Of a stretch of DNA of 64,000 bases, positions 46,110 to 56,850 are shown piece after piece. Each line of letters opens with the position of its first letter. The first letter of the stretch is position 1. Under the pieces are notes generated by a model. It made no database searches. It was not told the origin of the DNA and saw only the letters and a list, made by a program, of their open reading frames with translations. Source of the stretch: Reticulitermes speratus (taxonomy: Eukaryota > Arthropoda > Insecta > Blattodea > Rhinotermitidae); the NCBI GenBank assembly GCA_021186555.1, contig JAJKFL010000003.1, positions 25,749,908 to 25,813,907 of the forward strand. The letters are read 5' to 3'. The translations under genes were made by a program, and so were the position numbers.

Positions 46110-46640
46110 TACAAGATTAGACGGAATTAATCAATTATGAAGAAATAAGTATTAAATATTATGAGTGTGACTGTACTATTGTCTTAGTTATCCTGCATGC
46201 AAAGCGCATCTTCCCTACACAGTATCACATTGTCATGTGCAGCCTGTTTGGCTGTACCACAGTGTTCAACATTATCTCATAAATGGCACAATTTTCGTAA
46301 AACATATATTGAAAATAAATTGTGTGTTTTGTCTCTACAACTTTGTCTACGACATTTCTCATTCGAAGAAGAATTCAGCACAATATTACCATAAATGTGC
46401 ATAGGTTTTCATGTAAAGAATCCGTTATTCATATTAAGATTTTAATGAAACTTTAACTGTCTCGACAAATTTTTAAAAAATCTGAAATATCAAATTTCAT
46501 GAAAATCGATCCAGTGGGAGCCAAGTTGTTCCATGCGGACGGAAGGACGGACGGACAGACAGGCAGGCAGACATGACGAAGCTAAGAGTCACTTTTCGCA
46601 ATTTTAGGAACGCGCCTAAAAAGAGTACTTACACGTAATT
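46110..46640 (+). repeat. KFHEN repeat, long copy
   Basis: Runs from about TCCTGCATGCAAAGCGCAT through AATGGCACAATTTTCGTAAA, CATTTCTCATTCGAAGAAGA, TTTCATGAAAATCGATCCAG, TGGGAGCCAAGTTGTTCC, a GGAC-rich stretch (46535-46575) and ATGACGAAGCTAAGAGTCAC. The minus-strand copy at 58725-59230 follows the same order. Frames in both copies give a similar peptide (for example HAKRIFPTQYHIVMC here), hinting at descent from a coding region. No named family. Confidence 0.65.
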
Positions 46641-47664
46641 AAAACCGATAAATAGATGTGTCGCATGTGCTACTGTCGCACGCACTATGCTGTCCGGTTT
46701 CTATGGCTACCAACTGCTGCTGAAGTTGCGGTTTTCTAAACACCACGTCCGCGGCAAATGAATAAAAACAAAGAATTCCGCGTCACGTAAAAGGAGTAGA
46801 AATGATGTGCTTATTTGAAGGGTTCATAAAGAAGAGTCAATCAAAGTGTCCGTGTGTATGCACGTCGTATCTTCGAGAGGTGTAAACAATGGCTGCTGCC
46901 ACACGCAAGGGTGTCGTGATATCTCACAGATGTGGCCTCGCTACTCTCTGTTGTTATGTCCCGAGTTTATTCTGTGCGCTCCCAAAGCGGAAGTAGACAA
47001 AGACCAGGGAGTGTATATCTTGAAACGCAGAAACAAAGCACGCCTCCTTTCTTCCATGTCAAACATCCATTCTGTTTCTTTTCTTTTTTACACACCGCAT
47101 GGGTTGGCTTTGTCATCAGTATAGATGTCTCTGCGGTGGCGCTGGTGAGTTATAGAAGATGTCTCCATGGAGCGAAGTCATCGCTATGAATTATGTTCTT
47201 CGGAAAAATTCTAACACTGAACACTGTCTTGTGCAAACAATTATGTTACAAATGCTTATTTCTGCAATTAATAAAAAAAACAATGTGCACAGAGTTTTTA
47301 GACTATTGGAGGCTTTAAGTTTGGTCAATGTGCCTTCACCATTGTCACAGATCAAGTTATTACTCTTCAATATTAGTTGTTGTCTAATCCCAGAAGACCA
47401 CAATCTAAAGTTTTATTCCAAAAAAACCTCAAAACTCGCGCATAGAATATATATATCAGTTTACAATTATTACTGAAACTTTCAAGAATTAGTAGTCCTA
47501 TAAATTACTTTTATTAGCTACTTAAGAAGCTGATATTCGGTAAGCCATCAAGAAATTTCTCGCCTGTTTTGAATTCAGTTTAGACCGCTCTCAAACAGAA
47601 CACTGCTTGCGATAAGACTTTAATGCGATATCAGTGCGATGACGGTACGATATATATGACACGA
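46641..47664. other. No recognisable feature
   Basis: Frames of about 90-105 codons at 46846-47124, 46932-47189 and 47159-47476 resemble nothing I know. Confidence 0.45.
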
Positions 47665-48018
47665 AACGGGCCTCGCACACTGGGAGCGATCAACTCACAT
47701 GATATGCATTGCTTCAGTACGAACATGTCGTCAACTGAAGAGAGCCTATCAGTTCCATGGTGAATGAGAAGAAGACTGAAGAAGAATGCAACAACAAGGA
47801 AGTACCGGGCTCATCCCTACTTCAACAAAGTTGTGAACTTGGCACTTTGTTTTAGCAGAGGAGTAGATCTCAGCCGTGAAAGATTGAGATCATCTTACAG
47901 GATGACACAGGATGTTTATAAATTTTGTCATTTCTTGAATAAGCCGGATTTTTCTAGTCATACAAAATTAAGTGTTCCTCAACAACTTCACGAGATTGAT
48001 AATTCTTTTTCTCGCTAG
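47665..48018 (+). pseudogene. Possible PIF/Harbinger-like transposase N-terminal fragment
   Basis: The frame 47764-48018 encodes TTRKYRAHPYFNK and RSSYRMTQDVYKF, resembling the (K/R)xWxHP...(F/Y)YRM pattern at the start of HARBI1-type transposases. Nothing of the catalytic DDE region follows. GGGCCTCGCACACTGGGAGC at about 47669 looks like a Harbinger-type terminus, so the element's 5' end could be there. Resemblance is limited to two short motifs. Confidence 0.4.
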
Positions 48019-48360
48019 TGCTTGCGAAAACTACTGAGGAACTGTAGAAACGCGTGACAGGTGACACATCATGCTGAGTTGTTATGATATCTTATTGGCC
48101 CGTCGTGAACCCGTCATTAGCGTGTTGTCTTCTTTGTGCGAGGTTCCATTTGAAAGGGAAGGTAGAGTCGAATCTGGGCTAATCGTATCGCCATCTTATC
48201 ACCAACGTATCTTAAGTAGCGTTCAGTGGAACAGCCCCATCTAGGCCCATTACCGTCTTTGCAAGAGCTCCGTACGAGGCTAGATTCCATTCTAGATAAA
48301 TCTATTCAGTTCCTCTCAAACACGCTTCATATACTTAAAAGATATTTTAATAACTACTAG
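48019..48360. other. No recognisable feature
   Basis: May hold the remnant of the preceding element; nothing recognised. Confidence 0.45.
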
Positions 48361-48662
48361 GCGGTGGCGCAGTTGGTTGAGGCACTGCGCTATAAGCCGG
48401 AAGGTCGCGGTTTCGATTCCCAATGTTCTCACTGGAATTTTTTCATTGACATAATCCTTCCGGTCGCACTATGGCCCTGGGGTCGACTCAGCCTTTGACA
48501 GAAATGAGTACCAGGAATATTTCCTGGGGGTAGAGGCGGCCGGTGCGTAGATCTGACAACCTTACCACCCTCATGTGTCGATTGTCAAGAAATCTGGGAG
48601 CCTCAACCTCCTGAAGCCCTAATGGCCTGTCCATGCCTGTATAGGGATTGCCTTACCTTTAC
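48361..48662 (+). mobile_element. tRNA-derived SINE (type B), near complete
   Basis: The head has a perfect box A (TGGCGCAGTTGG) and GGTTTCGATTCC as box B with one inserted T. The body holds GGTCGCACTATGGCCCTGGG and CCAGGAATATTTCCTGGGGG, and the tail GGGATTGCCTTACCTTTACC. This is the fullest type B copy; tails or bodies recur at 10080, 57825 and 58180. No convincing target duplication was found. Confidence 0.85.
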
Positions 48663-48876
48663 CTAGGTTTATCTGCCATCTACATGCTATTCACAATCTA
48701 CTTCTAGATTTCCTAAGTTTTCCGGTTAAGATATTATAGACCAATGAATTTTTAATTTGTCCTGTGCGTGGTACATGTTATGACCATCTTGTACTCTGCA
48801 TGATTCAAGGCTACCGGCGAGGTTTAAATGAGATATTCTTTCCTCTGGGATGTTAACATCGTTGATTTGTAGTTAG
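48663..48876. other. No recognisable feature
   Basis: Nothing recognised. Confidence 0.5.
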
Positions 48877-48960
48877 TTACCGTCGTTTCGGGACAACCTA
48901 TCGGCGCCATCTGCAAGGGCCAAGCAGTCCAAGAAGAATCAACGCTGCATAATATCCCAG
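48877..48960 (-). ncRNA. Hammerhead-ribozyme-like motif (decayed)
   Basis: The minus strand has TGCAGATGGC, loop CCGATAGGTT, GTCCC, GAAACGACGG, closely related to 5486-5550 (GAAGATGGGAC, CGATACGTT, GTCCC, GAAACGTCGG). The CTGAAGA core, stem II and cleavage triplet each carry a change. CATAATATCCCAG at 48948-48960 matches CTGGGATATTACG at 5468-5480 inverted, so the two copies derive from different halves of an inverted-pair element. Confidence 0.4.
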
Positions 48961-49947
48961 AAAAACGAAGATTCCATCTTGTACTCCTTTGATTTGATCA
49001 GTAATCTTCTTGATGATGAACAGAAAGTGTGCAGTTTTCAATTTTTGTTTTGTCTACTATCCTCTTACTTATTGTCTGAAGATAGTTGACGCCGGGTCTC
49101 GAAGCCCGAATGGTGGGTGGAAGTTGGCCAGTGTCTCGCCGTGGCGCACGTGTGTCTCATCGCCATTGTCTGTGCTGGCAGCGTGCCGTGCGTGCCAGGA
49201 GCTTGCATGGAACAGCGGCTCATCTCTTAATTGCCACTTGTCAAGATCTGTCTTCAGCTCAATTATACCTGTTGTCCCAGACCGCCTTCCAATTAAATTG
49301 TTTGTCACGCCACAGACAATCTTATTTATTGTTCGCTATTGTTCCCTGGTGCTGTATTGTTAGCCAATGTCAATTCAGATTTTACTGTACCAGTTTTATT
49401 TAACCGTGTCCGATTTCGATAAGGTGGTAATTTCTTTGTCTGTAGCATCCAGTTACATTCCGTAACTCCCGTAAACTCTCGTTCTTTGCGTCGTTTTCTA
49501 CTAATATTCGTATATCCTGAATACTTGCTGTCACAATATGACTGTGTGCGACATACTATTTATAATCGTGACGTACCAACACATCTTGACATTTCAACAT
49601 TTAAAAAAACAAAGCAGTATAGGTAAGACATAAATTGCTTTTGGAATATAAGGAAACTGATTTTGTTCAACTTGAAAGAATATTAAAGAAGACACATCAT
49701 TTTTAGATGGCCATCCTACCTGAAAAGGAGCAAGGAAGGAAATGTAAGTGTAGTGTAACATTGAGGCGCTTTAGAATCCTTTCCCCGTTTGCGCAACTTA
49801 CAAATAGCATCTACGTGGCGCAGTAATATGTTTAGATGGTTAACTGTTTTATCAGCCTCTCTGGCTGTGCCATGTTTATTGTACTTCTCTCGCAAATGGC
49901 GGGAAATTGACTTAAATATGCCTAGTTCTTCATGTAACGTGGATTTT
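48961..49947. other. No recognisable feature; GC-richer patch at 49085-49260
   Basis: The patch is open on both strands (117 and 105 codons plus, 79 minus), none recognised. It could be exon-like but there is no support. Confidence 0.4.
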
Positions 49948-49970
49948 CTGTGTGTGTGTGTGTGTGTTTT
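49948..49970. repeat. (GT)n microsatellite
   Basis: Ten or so GT units. Confidence 0.9.
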
Positions 49971-49984
49971 TTGCGATTTTAACC

Positions 49985-50155
49985 AAACTGAATGTTGTCC
50001 ATAGATTTCATAAAAAATCCCCAACATAAACTTTCACAAAACCCAGCCATTGAAATTTGAGTTGTTTCACGAGGCCAAACAGAGGTACGGGCGAACAAAT
50101 ATGACGAAGCTAATACACGCTTCTTCTTGTGTTTTGTGAATGCCCCTAAAAAGTA
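49985..50155 (+). repeat. KFHEN repeat, diverged copy
   Basis: ATGACGAAGCTAATACACGC, then GAATGCCCCTAAAAAGTAGG, parallel ATGACGAAGCTAAGAGTCAC and ACGCGCCTAAAAAGAGTA at 46576-46626. The GGAC run is reduced to AGAGGTACGGGCGAAC. Confidence 0.5.
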
Positions 50156-51976
50156 GGCTTTTGGGAACACCAACCTGCGTTTATGCGTTTGTGTGATTAT
50201 ATGTGTGTATTTGTGTGTAAGTGGGTGTGGGCTTTTATTTGAAATTTTAAACCAGTTTACCGATCTTCACAAAACTTTCTTGAAATTGATGCAAGTCGAG
50301 GACACCACACTGCCAAAATTTTCAATTCCCTACAATTAGCAACAACAACACGGCAGGCACGCGAATTTGTGAAAAGGAGCGAAACTAACGCTGCTTACTC
50401 TTGGAACCTGTGGCAAAATGTTTCGGAAAAATATGAAACTTGTTAAAAAGTAATATTTATATAGAAATAAAGTCACGAGATCGCAGTACTGCGAAAGTTT
50501 TGTTTATCTTTCGTTTTCATGGCGATAACTAATTGAAATATTGGACCCAGGCGTATGAAATTTGGCACAAAAAGAGACTATACACGTAGTTGTATAATGT
50601 ATATGAAACATTGCTTGTGTTAAAAATTACAAAGATTGGGGTGGTGTGAATCTTTGGGAATAGGCTACATCCGAAAAATTTAAGGTGATGTACAGCATCT
50701 GTACTTAAGAAAACTTTTATTCACGGAGTTAAATAAAACAACAATAATGATACAAGGTGTGACAATAAATCTAGGCAGTATAAAAATAGGGTTTGAATTC
50801 TGCTCGAAGCTTATTATTTTAATTGCGGATCTAAATTTTAATTTCTTTATTTGAGTGTTATTTCTTTCTTAAATTTTTGGCTCCGTACACAGTGTTGCAA
50901 TATTGGCAAGGAAAGCGACCATATCCTGTGCAAAGAAAAAGTGTTTCTTCTGAATTTAGCACATAAAATCTTTTAACAAAAGTATTTATAATAAAAATTA
51001 CACGAGTCCTTGGCACATAAAATGTACCTATTCTCAACATTAGCTCATTTCCTATTTGGAACCGTTTCAAAAACAATTTGTTTATGAGTATTTATTGAGG
51101 AAGTTTACACAAATGTTGTCGTCCAGCTACGTTGTTCCACCTCACTTCTAGTCTCTCGAGATAGGCTCATATCATAGTAAAGATGACAGCTGAAGATGTC
51201 AAGCATCCGTGTTGTTATGAAGTGGGTTCGCGGGTCGAACAGCGGAAACCGGGAATGGCACAGGAGGTTACAGTGGTGAGCAGACATAAGACGCGTGTCT
51301 GTGCGTCATAGAGCTGCGTTCAGTTCGTCGTTTGTTTTATTCTACCAATACGGATCATTAAGCAGCTCCATCTATTAGTCAGTTTGTTTGAATGCGTTAT
51401 TTACTGATTTACACGCACCACAATTCTAGATTAATTACGACATTGCACTTATACTTACGTGTTAAATATTTTAACTTATTACGATTACGGTCTTCGTCAC
51501 ATTCCAACACACCTTAATCTGGACCTAACATGACCCAACATTCTAACTAAAACTAATCTAACAAATGGTTCTAACTCAAATCGTAACAAAATATGAGTTA
51601 ATCCACTATAAGGAGAAAAAAACTATGCGTAAATTATGTACGATGACACTTTTTGAGAAGCGCATGCGCATGGGGAATCGAGAACTGCTAACGATGATTT
51701 ATTGAGCCAAAAGCTTCGGATTCCTTCACTGAATACGTATCAGGATACGGCGTAAATCCTGGATTTATGTGGGGGAAAAAAATCGACGCTAATGCCAGCT
51801 TCGAACATGGCTACAGCAATGAGTATTTGCAACACCTTACTAGCGAAATGAAGACAGAAGCACATGCGCCTACGGCATGCAGAATCTGCGAAAATAAAAT
51901 CCAGTGTTTTTAGAGTAACATGCAATAGATCAAAATAAGCGACACTGAATAACAGTGTATAGCCTTTAGCACATTA
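50156..51976. other. No recognisable feature
   Basis: AT-rich; nothing nameable. GGCGTATGAAATTTGGCAC at 50550 is a phrase seen in arthropod repeats but I cannot place it. Confidence 0.45.
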
Positions 51977-52180
51977 ACCTATTAAAGCATAGTGGTTTCT
52001 ATACGTACCACCTTTCTTAACATTAACACGTTCAGCATCTTGCCCCATAATGTATTTCGAATATTTCTTATAATGTACAGTGATTATTTCCCTAAAGCAT
52101 TGACCAGCGAAACTTTGTAACGGAGAAGCAGTGTCTTTGTGTGTTTTCTGTGACGTAGGAACTCGATTTTTAAATATCAT
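51977..52180 (+). repeat. Rep190, reference copy
   Basis: ACCTATTAAAGCAT leads to AGTGGTTTCTATACGTACCA, CTTTCTTAACATTAAC, ATAATGTACAGTGATTATTT, CCCTAAAGCATTG, TTTGTAACGGAGAAGCAGTG and TTCTGTGACGTAGGAACTCG, ending TTTTTAAATAT. The head is an imperfect palindrome (AGTGGT...ACCACC). There is no tRNA-like box A/B and no long TIR, so it is neither an obvious SINE nor a MITE. Confidence 0.65.
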
Positions 52181-52241
52181 TTCATTAACTCACAAATTAC
52201 ACACCAACGAAATGCACTGTATTTTCACTTTTTTTCTTTAA

Positions 52242-52284
52242 CCCCTACATATCTTTCAACCTTTACAAGGTCATCTTCAGGGGT
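52242..52284 (-). ncRNA. Hammerhead-ribozyme-like motif with pairing stem I
   Basis: Minus strand: ACCCCTGAAGA (core CTGAAGA intact), one extra U, stem II GACC with GGTT (one G-U pair), loop TTGTAAA, GAAA, then GATATGTA and GGGGT. ACCCC before the core and GGGGT after the expected cleavage position are perfectly complementary, as stem I should be. Stem III would be a short AT-rich element, altered from the ACATGT seen in relatives. This copy has all core bases plus a stem I, but not a normal stem III. Confidence 0.5.
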
Positions 52285-52930
52285 CTCGTAATCTTTATTT
52301 ACTTTATATCCATTGTTTTTGTCTGCTATTATGTTTTATATCACATGTAGTCAAGTTTCATTATCATTTATAGATTACAGTTATTTACAATTTCTGTATT
52401 TAAAATATGTAAAACGCATAAACACCTTAAATGGGGTTCGTCAATTTTTCGTAATAAAATGATACAATGAAGATATATGGTTTTGTAGGATGTATCTTCT
52501 ACCATTAGCATGTTTTTTTAAATTCTGGCTGTTATTTCTGTATTTATAGGTAATGAGTTACGTAAATCAGGTCCTGTTTGTGTTGTAAGTGTCCGGTGGT
52601 GCGGTTTCATTAATTTTATGCTGCTAGTTGTCAGTCTGTGCTTCTCGTCACTGATTAGGTAAATGCCTTACATTAATCCAGTTAACATCTTTAGATGCGG
52701 ATTTGACACAAGACGCTGTTTTGTTTGCCTTGAAGTGCCTGAACCAACCGTAAAGAAACAGGTGGCGCGTGGGCCCCACATTGCGATCTTGATGGGTATC
52801 GGTTCCAGGTTACACACCGTTCGGTCTTCCCGCCTCATCAAACTGCTGGCACTCTTCCCAAAAATTCCAGGAATACAAGAACTGCTTTAGTGACCTTACA
52901 CATGAGTCCACTCAAGTAATGACGTGTGTT
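52285..52930. other. No recognisable feature
   Basis: A 75-codon frame at 52663-52890 lies in locally GC-richer DNA; not recognised. Confidence 0.45.
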
Positions 52931-52935
52931 TTGAA

Positions 52936-53130
52936 ACCTATTAACCCAGTGAACAGTGGTAACTATAAGTACCACCTGCATAAACATTTTCTATCTGCCC
53001 AAAAATCCTATTTCTATGCTTCGCCTGATTTTCAGTATCAGCAGCGATCATTTCTCTCAACAGCCTTAACTGGTCTTTGTAATGGAGACGTAACATGCTT
53101 CGTGTGAGGTAGGGACCAAACGTTTTATTT
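52936..53130 (+). repeat. Rep190 copy, near full length
   Basis: ACCTATTAACCCAGTGAAC, then AGTGGTAACTATAAGTACCA, GCGATCATTTCTCTCAACAG, CTTTGTAATGGAGACGTAAC and TGTGAGGTAGGGACC match the reference copy 950 bp upstream, same strand. The head palindrome is better kept here. Confidence 0.65.
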
Positions 53131-54308
53131 TATTCAGATGAGAGTTGTTTTCGTAAGACCCTTCGACAGGCCATCTGGGCACACGTATTCTTCGTTTTCC
53201 TCTGCCTTAAACCAAATTCTGAGATGGTTCTCAAATTCCAGATTCCTACCTCATGCTTCTCAGACAGCCATCCCGTTTTAAGTTCCTCATAATTGTGCTG
53301 CAAAAGCCACGAAATATTTATAATTTTAAACTTTACAATCCACGAGAAAATAACAATTCCGTGGCCCTTGTGCTTCTTACCATTCTAAGGTCCTCAGTTT
53401 TAATCTGCTCTTTTAGGCGGGACGAGACAGCAAATCCCAGGGACCTAATAAAATGATGCTCTTTCTGCCTACGAAACCGAATGTCAGTCACTTCTACGGC
53501 TTTTCCTTTTCGCCTCCTATTATACTATTCTTTTTACCCCTCTCTTTTCAAGCTGTACGGGGTTAAACACACAGTCAAGTAGATCTATTCACTGTCAATT
53601 TGCTTCCGATTTTTCCTTCAAAGCTAGTTTGAACGTTTAATTTTTCGGGCTGCTCCTAACCCCCAAAGTAACACTGAACCATACACAAAGCAATAATAAA
53701 TCCTGGAGTATTATTCTCATTCATTAAAATTGCTCCCATTAAATTAAATATTTACCAACTCTCCTGAAAATCACTTTGTTAAATTGTTTTTTCTAAATAG
53801 AAATATAAGTGAAATATTATAACGCAATATTGCTTATTATGGTGGATAATTTGGTACGTATTTTAGAAATATTTACAAATAGAATAATTGGAAAGTCTTA
53901 AAGTTTGTCATAAAGGTTTTTATTACGATGGAATATATAGATTTTTGGATTTTTTTTCACTTTTCGTGTTTTAATAAAACAATGTTTTAAAAGCTGTTTT
54001 TGCTGTTTTTCATAACGCGTCCGCTGACTGGTGTTAACTTAATCTTAGGAAGGCAACAGATTAGGTTTCATGGTTTTTATTTTCTACATGCTGACGGAGG
54101 CAGGACCAGGTTCTGGAACACTGTGGTAAAAAGAGGAACATGGTAAATTTCGAGCTACATATCGGCCAAATGATGTGTACGTTTTGCTGTCCGTATTTTG
54201 GACATGGTTACTGTGGCTTCAGATTAGGCGTGCGCAGGAACGGTATTCATGACTAATTTTTATTTTCGATTGTTTGGTTTGCTGTAATGCTATACACTTC
54301 TAGCTTTT
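53131..54308. other. No recognisable feature
   Basis: Nothing recognised. Confidence 0.5.
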
Positions 54309-54336
54309 TAACGTTTCGACGAAGTCACTTCAGAGA
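54309..54336 (-). ncRNA. Hammerhead-ribozyme-like motif, minimal
   Basis: Minus strand: CTGAAGT, GAC, loop TTC, GTC, GAAACGTTA. Stem II is three pairs and the A9 position is missing or shifted. No stem I is visible. Likely an eroded relative. Confidence 0.35.
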
Positions 54337-55724
54337 GACCTTGGTTGCTTCAGTGGTTCTCTTTAGAGGCAAATTTGTTTCTGTGCTTAATTAATCACAA
54401 ACACCACTCCGCTAAGGCGTAAGGGGAATGGAGTTATAAATCAATCCATTTTGAAACTCGGAATCAAATGGAGAGACTTCACTTTCATCAATTCTGTCCA
54501 ATTATCTTCTTATTCTGAAGAATATTAAACGGCAGAGCTCAGTGTTTACCAGATGGACGCCCGTGGTTCCATTTCCAGTAGCGCATGGTTTCCTTCCTTT
54601 TCCATCACTTCAGTATTTTTCTGGGTCCAAACTACCCGATTGATATAAGGGACAATCTGTACGCCAATAAAATGACTGGAGACAAGACCTTACCACTAAT
54701 TCCCATTTCATACAGAGTAACTAGTAACTATAGCGCACTTTACTCACTTATGTCTTCACAGCTCGGTGCTAGAGTGACATTTCGCACCTTACCTTATGTC
54801 AGTTAATAGAGACGATGTTAATGCGCTTACTTTGTAAATTTGAAGCTTGGAGTGTATCTGAATGCTATATAAAAATTCAGTTCCTACTTCAATGAAAATA
54901 CCATGCGTCTCCACAAGGCAAGCCATTAATGCCGTTCGATTAAAAATCCGATGTTTATTGTCAGAACTATTCGAAACATGCAAATATACTGTGCGATTAG
55001 AAAGCAAAAATTTGCAAGTTAATTCAGGTGTTACTCTTAGTTACCATTTGCTATACTTAGCCAAACAATGAACCGTAAGACATCTTCCATAACTTATTCC
55101 TAGTCTTTGTATTTCAAGACATTTTCACAAAGTGTTCAAAGTGTTTTTCCCGTGACGCGCCACACTCTTATGTACAGCATCGAGGGAAGTTTTTGTGCCA
55201 TTTTAACAGCCTGGTTCTCATTTTCATCAGCTGCTGTCTGTGTTCAGGCCGGCAACAATGAGCTGTGTTTGTCAATAGTCTGTTAATGCCCTAAGCCATT
55301 AATCATTGCCCAAAGCAAGGAGATGTCAGATGAAAAGCTCACCCCCCTACACCTCGCCTCTTTCGCTTCTACAACTTCAACTTCCTCCTCTTTTCATCTC
55401 CTTTACTTCACATACTTCTTGTGACATTTCTCTGCTCATTTGTCTGCCTAATCCATACAAAATACAGAGCAGGATATGCTGCTACAAGATTCCGCAGTAT
55501 GATTAAGACCAACTAAACAACCAACTACTTAAATTGATTTAGCATAGTGCCCAAACTAATCGAGAAAACGTCAGTCTTTTATGCTAATAGGATGTTTATT
55601 ACCGTGTTTACAAGACTCAGCCATGGATCTTACATAAGCCAGAAGAATCCAATCGACTCCCTCATATCACATTCCTTTAAAATTCATTTTAATTTCAACG
55701 TTATCTTCCCATCACCTCTGTCCA
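54337..55724. other. Mostly featureless; possible Rep190 end at 54840-54890 (minus)
   Basis: The reverse complement of 54862-54888 reads GAAGTAGGAACTGAATTTTT, as at the end of Rep190. Nothing else is recognised. Confidence 0.35.
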
Positions 55725-56090
55725 AAATCAATCCCTCCCATTCGTGCTAGACTACATGTTTCGTCAATCCAATCGTCAATCCCTCCCATTCGTGTTAGAC
55801 TACATGTTTTGTCCATTTAATCACCACCAATTCCTCCCATTCGTGCTACAGTATGTTTCGTCAATCTAATCACCAATCCCATTCGTGCTAGACCACAAGT
55901 TTCGTCAATCCAATCATCAATCCCATAGACTACATATTTTGTCAAACGAATCACCACCAATCCCTCCCATTCGTGCTACAGTATGTTTCGTCGATGTAAA
56001 CACCAATCCCATTCGCGTTAGACTACACGTTTCGTCGGACTAATCATCTTTCCCTTTCACTCGTTCTACACTACATGTTTCGTCAACAAC
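55725..56090. repeat. Tandem repeat of ~42-51-bp units
   Basis: Units of the form CCCATTCGTGCTAGACTACA, then TGTTTCGTCAATCCAATC, repeat at 48, 51, 42, (37+51), 42 and 48 bp. A 130-bp block starting near 55840 recurs at 55970, so there is a higher-order period. Two outlying half-units are at 56320-56410, separated by about 230 bp of unrelated GC-richer sequence. The frame at 55547-55750 is only marginally overlapped. Confidence 0.8.
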
Positions 56091-56679
56091 TTTCCCTTTA
56101 AGTTCTTTTACAGCTGCGCGAACCTGCTACCGCTCTGAGCAGAAAATTGTTACGCGACCTGACGACTGCGCGGCACTTTAGAAGTTTTTCGTAATATGCA
56201 TAATAAGAATATTTACAACGAAAATTAAAAAATTCCAGCTTCGCGTCAACAACTCAGTGTGCGACGAAAACATTTCAGTTACTGCGCGGCCGCGCACCCG
56301 CGCAGCTTAGAGGGAACATTGTTAGTCAATATAATCACCAGTCTCATTCGTACTAGATTACGTGTTTCTTCAGTCTAATCATCATTCCCTTCCATTCGTT
56401 TCGTCAATTTTGTCATCCCTCCTTTTAACATCCCAATAATATTTGCGGAGGCTCCTCGCTCAGTAACTTTTTATATACTATCACTTCTTCTTTTATGTTT
56501 GGCCCAAAAATTATCCTCAGCCACGAAGAGTTTGTGTTACTTCCTTAGGATGAGGTGTCAAGTTTTGTCCTCCTATATCGTAAAACAACTGGTAAAATTC
56601 TGGTTTATTGGCCCTACATTTTAATACACACGTTCTTAAGTACGATATGGGAAGATAGGATTTTGGGAATTTAATACTG
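56091..56679. other. Interrupted tandem repeat, otherwise unrecognised
   Basis: 56100-56310 holds a GC-rich stretch (GCGCGGCCGCGCACCCGCGC around 56285); diverged tandem units resume at 56320-56410. The rest is unassigned. Confidence 0.4.
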
Positions 56680-56850
56680 TACGCTGCCATGTCTCAGGCT
56701 GTTAATCGCCAGTCTCTCACCGCGGAGGGCCGGGTTCAGACCTGGTCTAGTCCGTGTGGGATTTGTTGTGGACAAAGTGGCACTGGGGACAGATTTTTTT
56801 CAGATTTCTCTGTATGTAAAATTATCTCAATCTTTCCTACACATTCGCCC
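56680..56850 (+). mobile_element. tRNA-derived SINE
   Basis: GTTAATCGCCAGTCTCTCAC and GGCCGGGTTCAGACCTGG (box B region GGTTCAGACC), then GTGTGGGATTTGTTGTGGAC and GGCACTGGGGACAG. A second copy of the body is at 63570-63725 (AATGTGGGATTTGTGGTGGA). The type is distinct from A, B and C. Confidence 0.6.
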
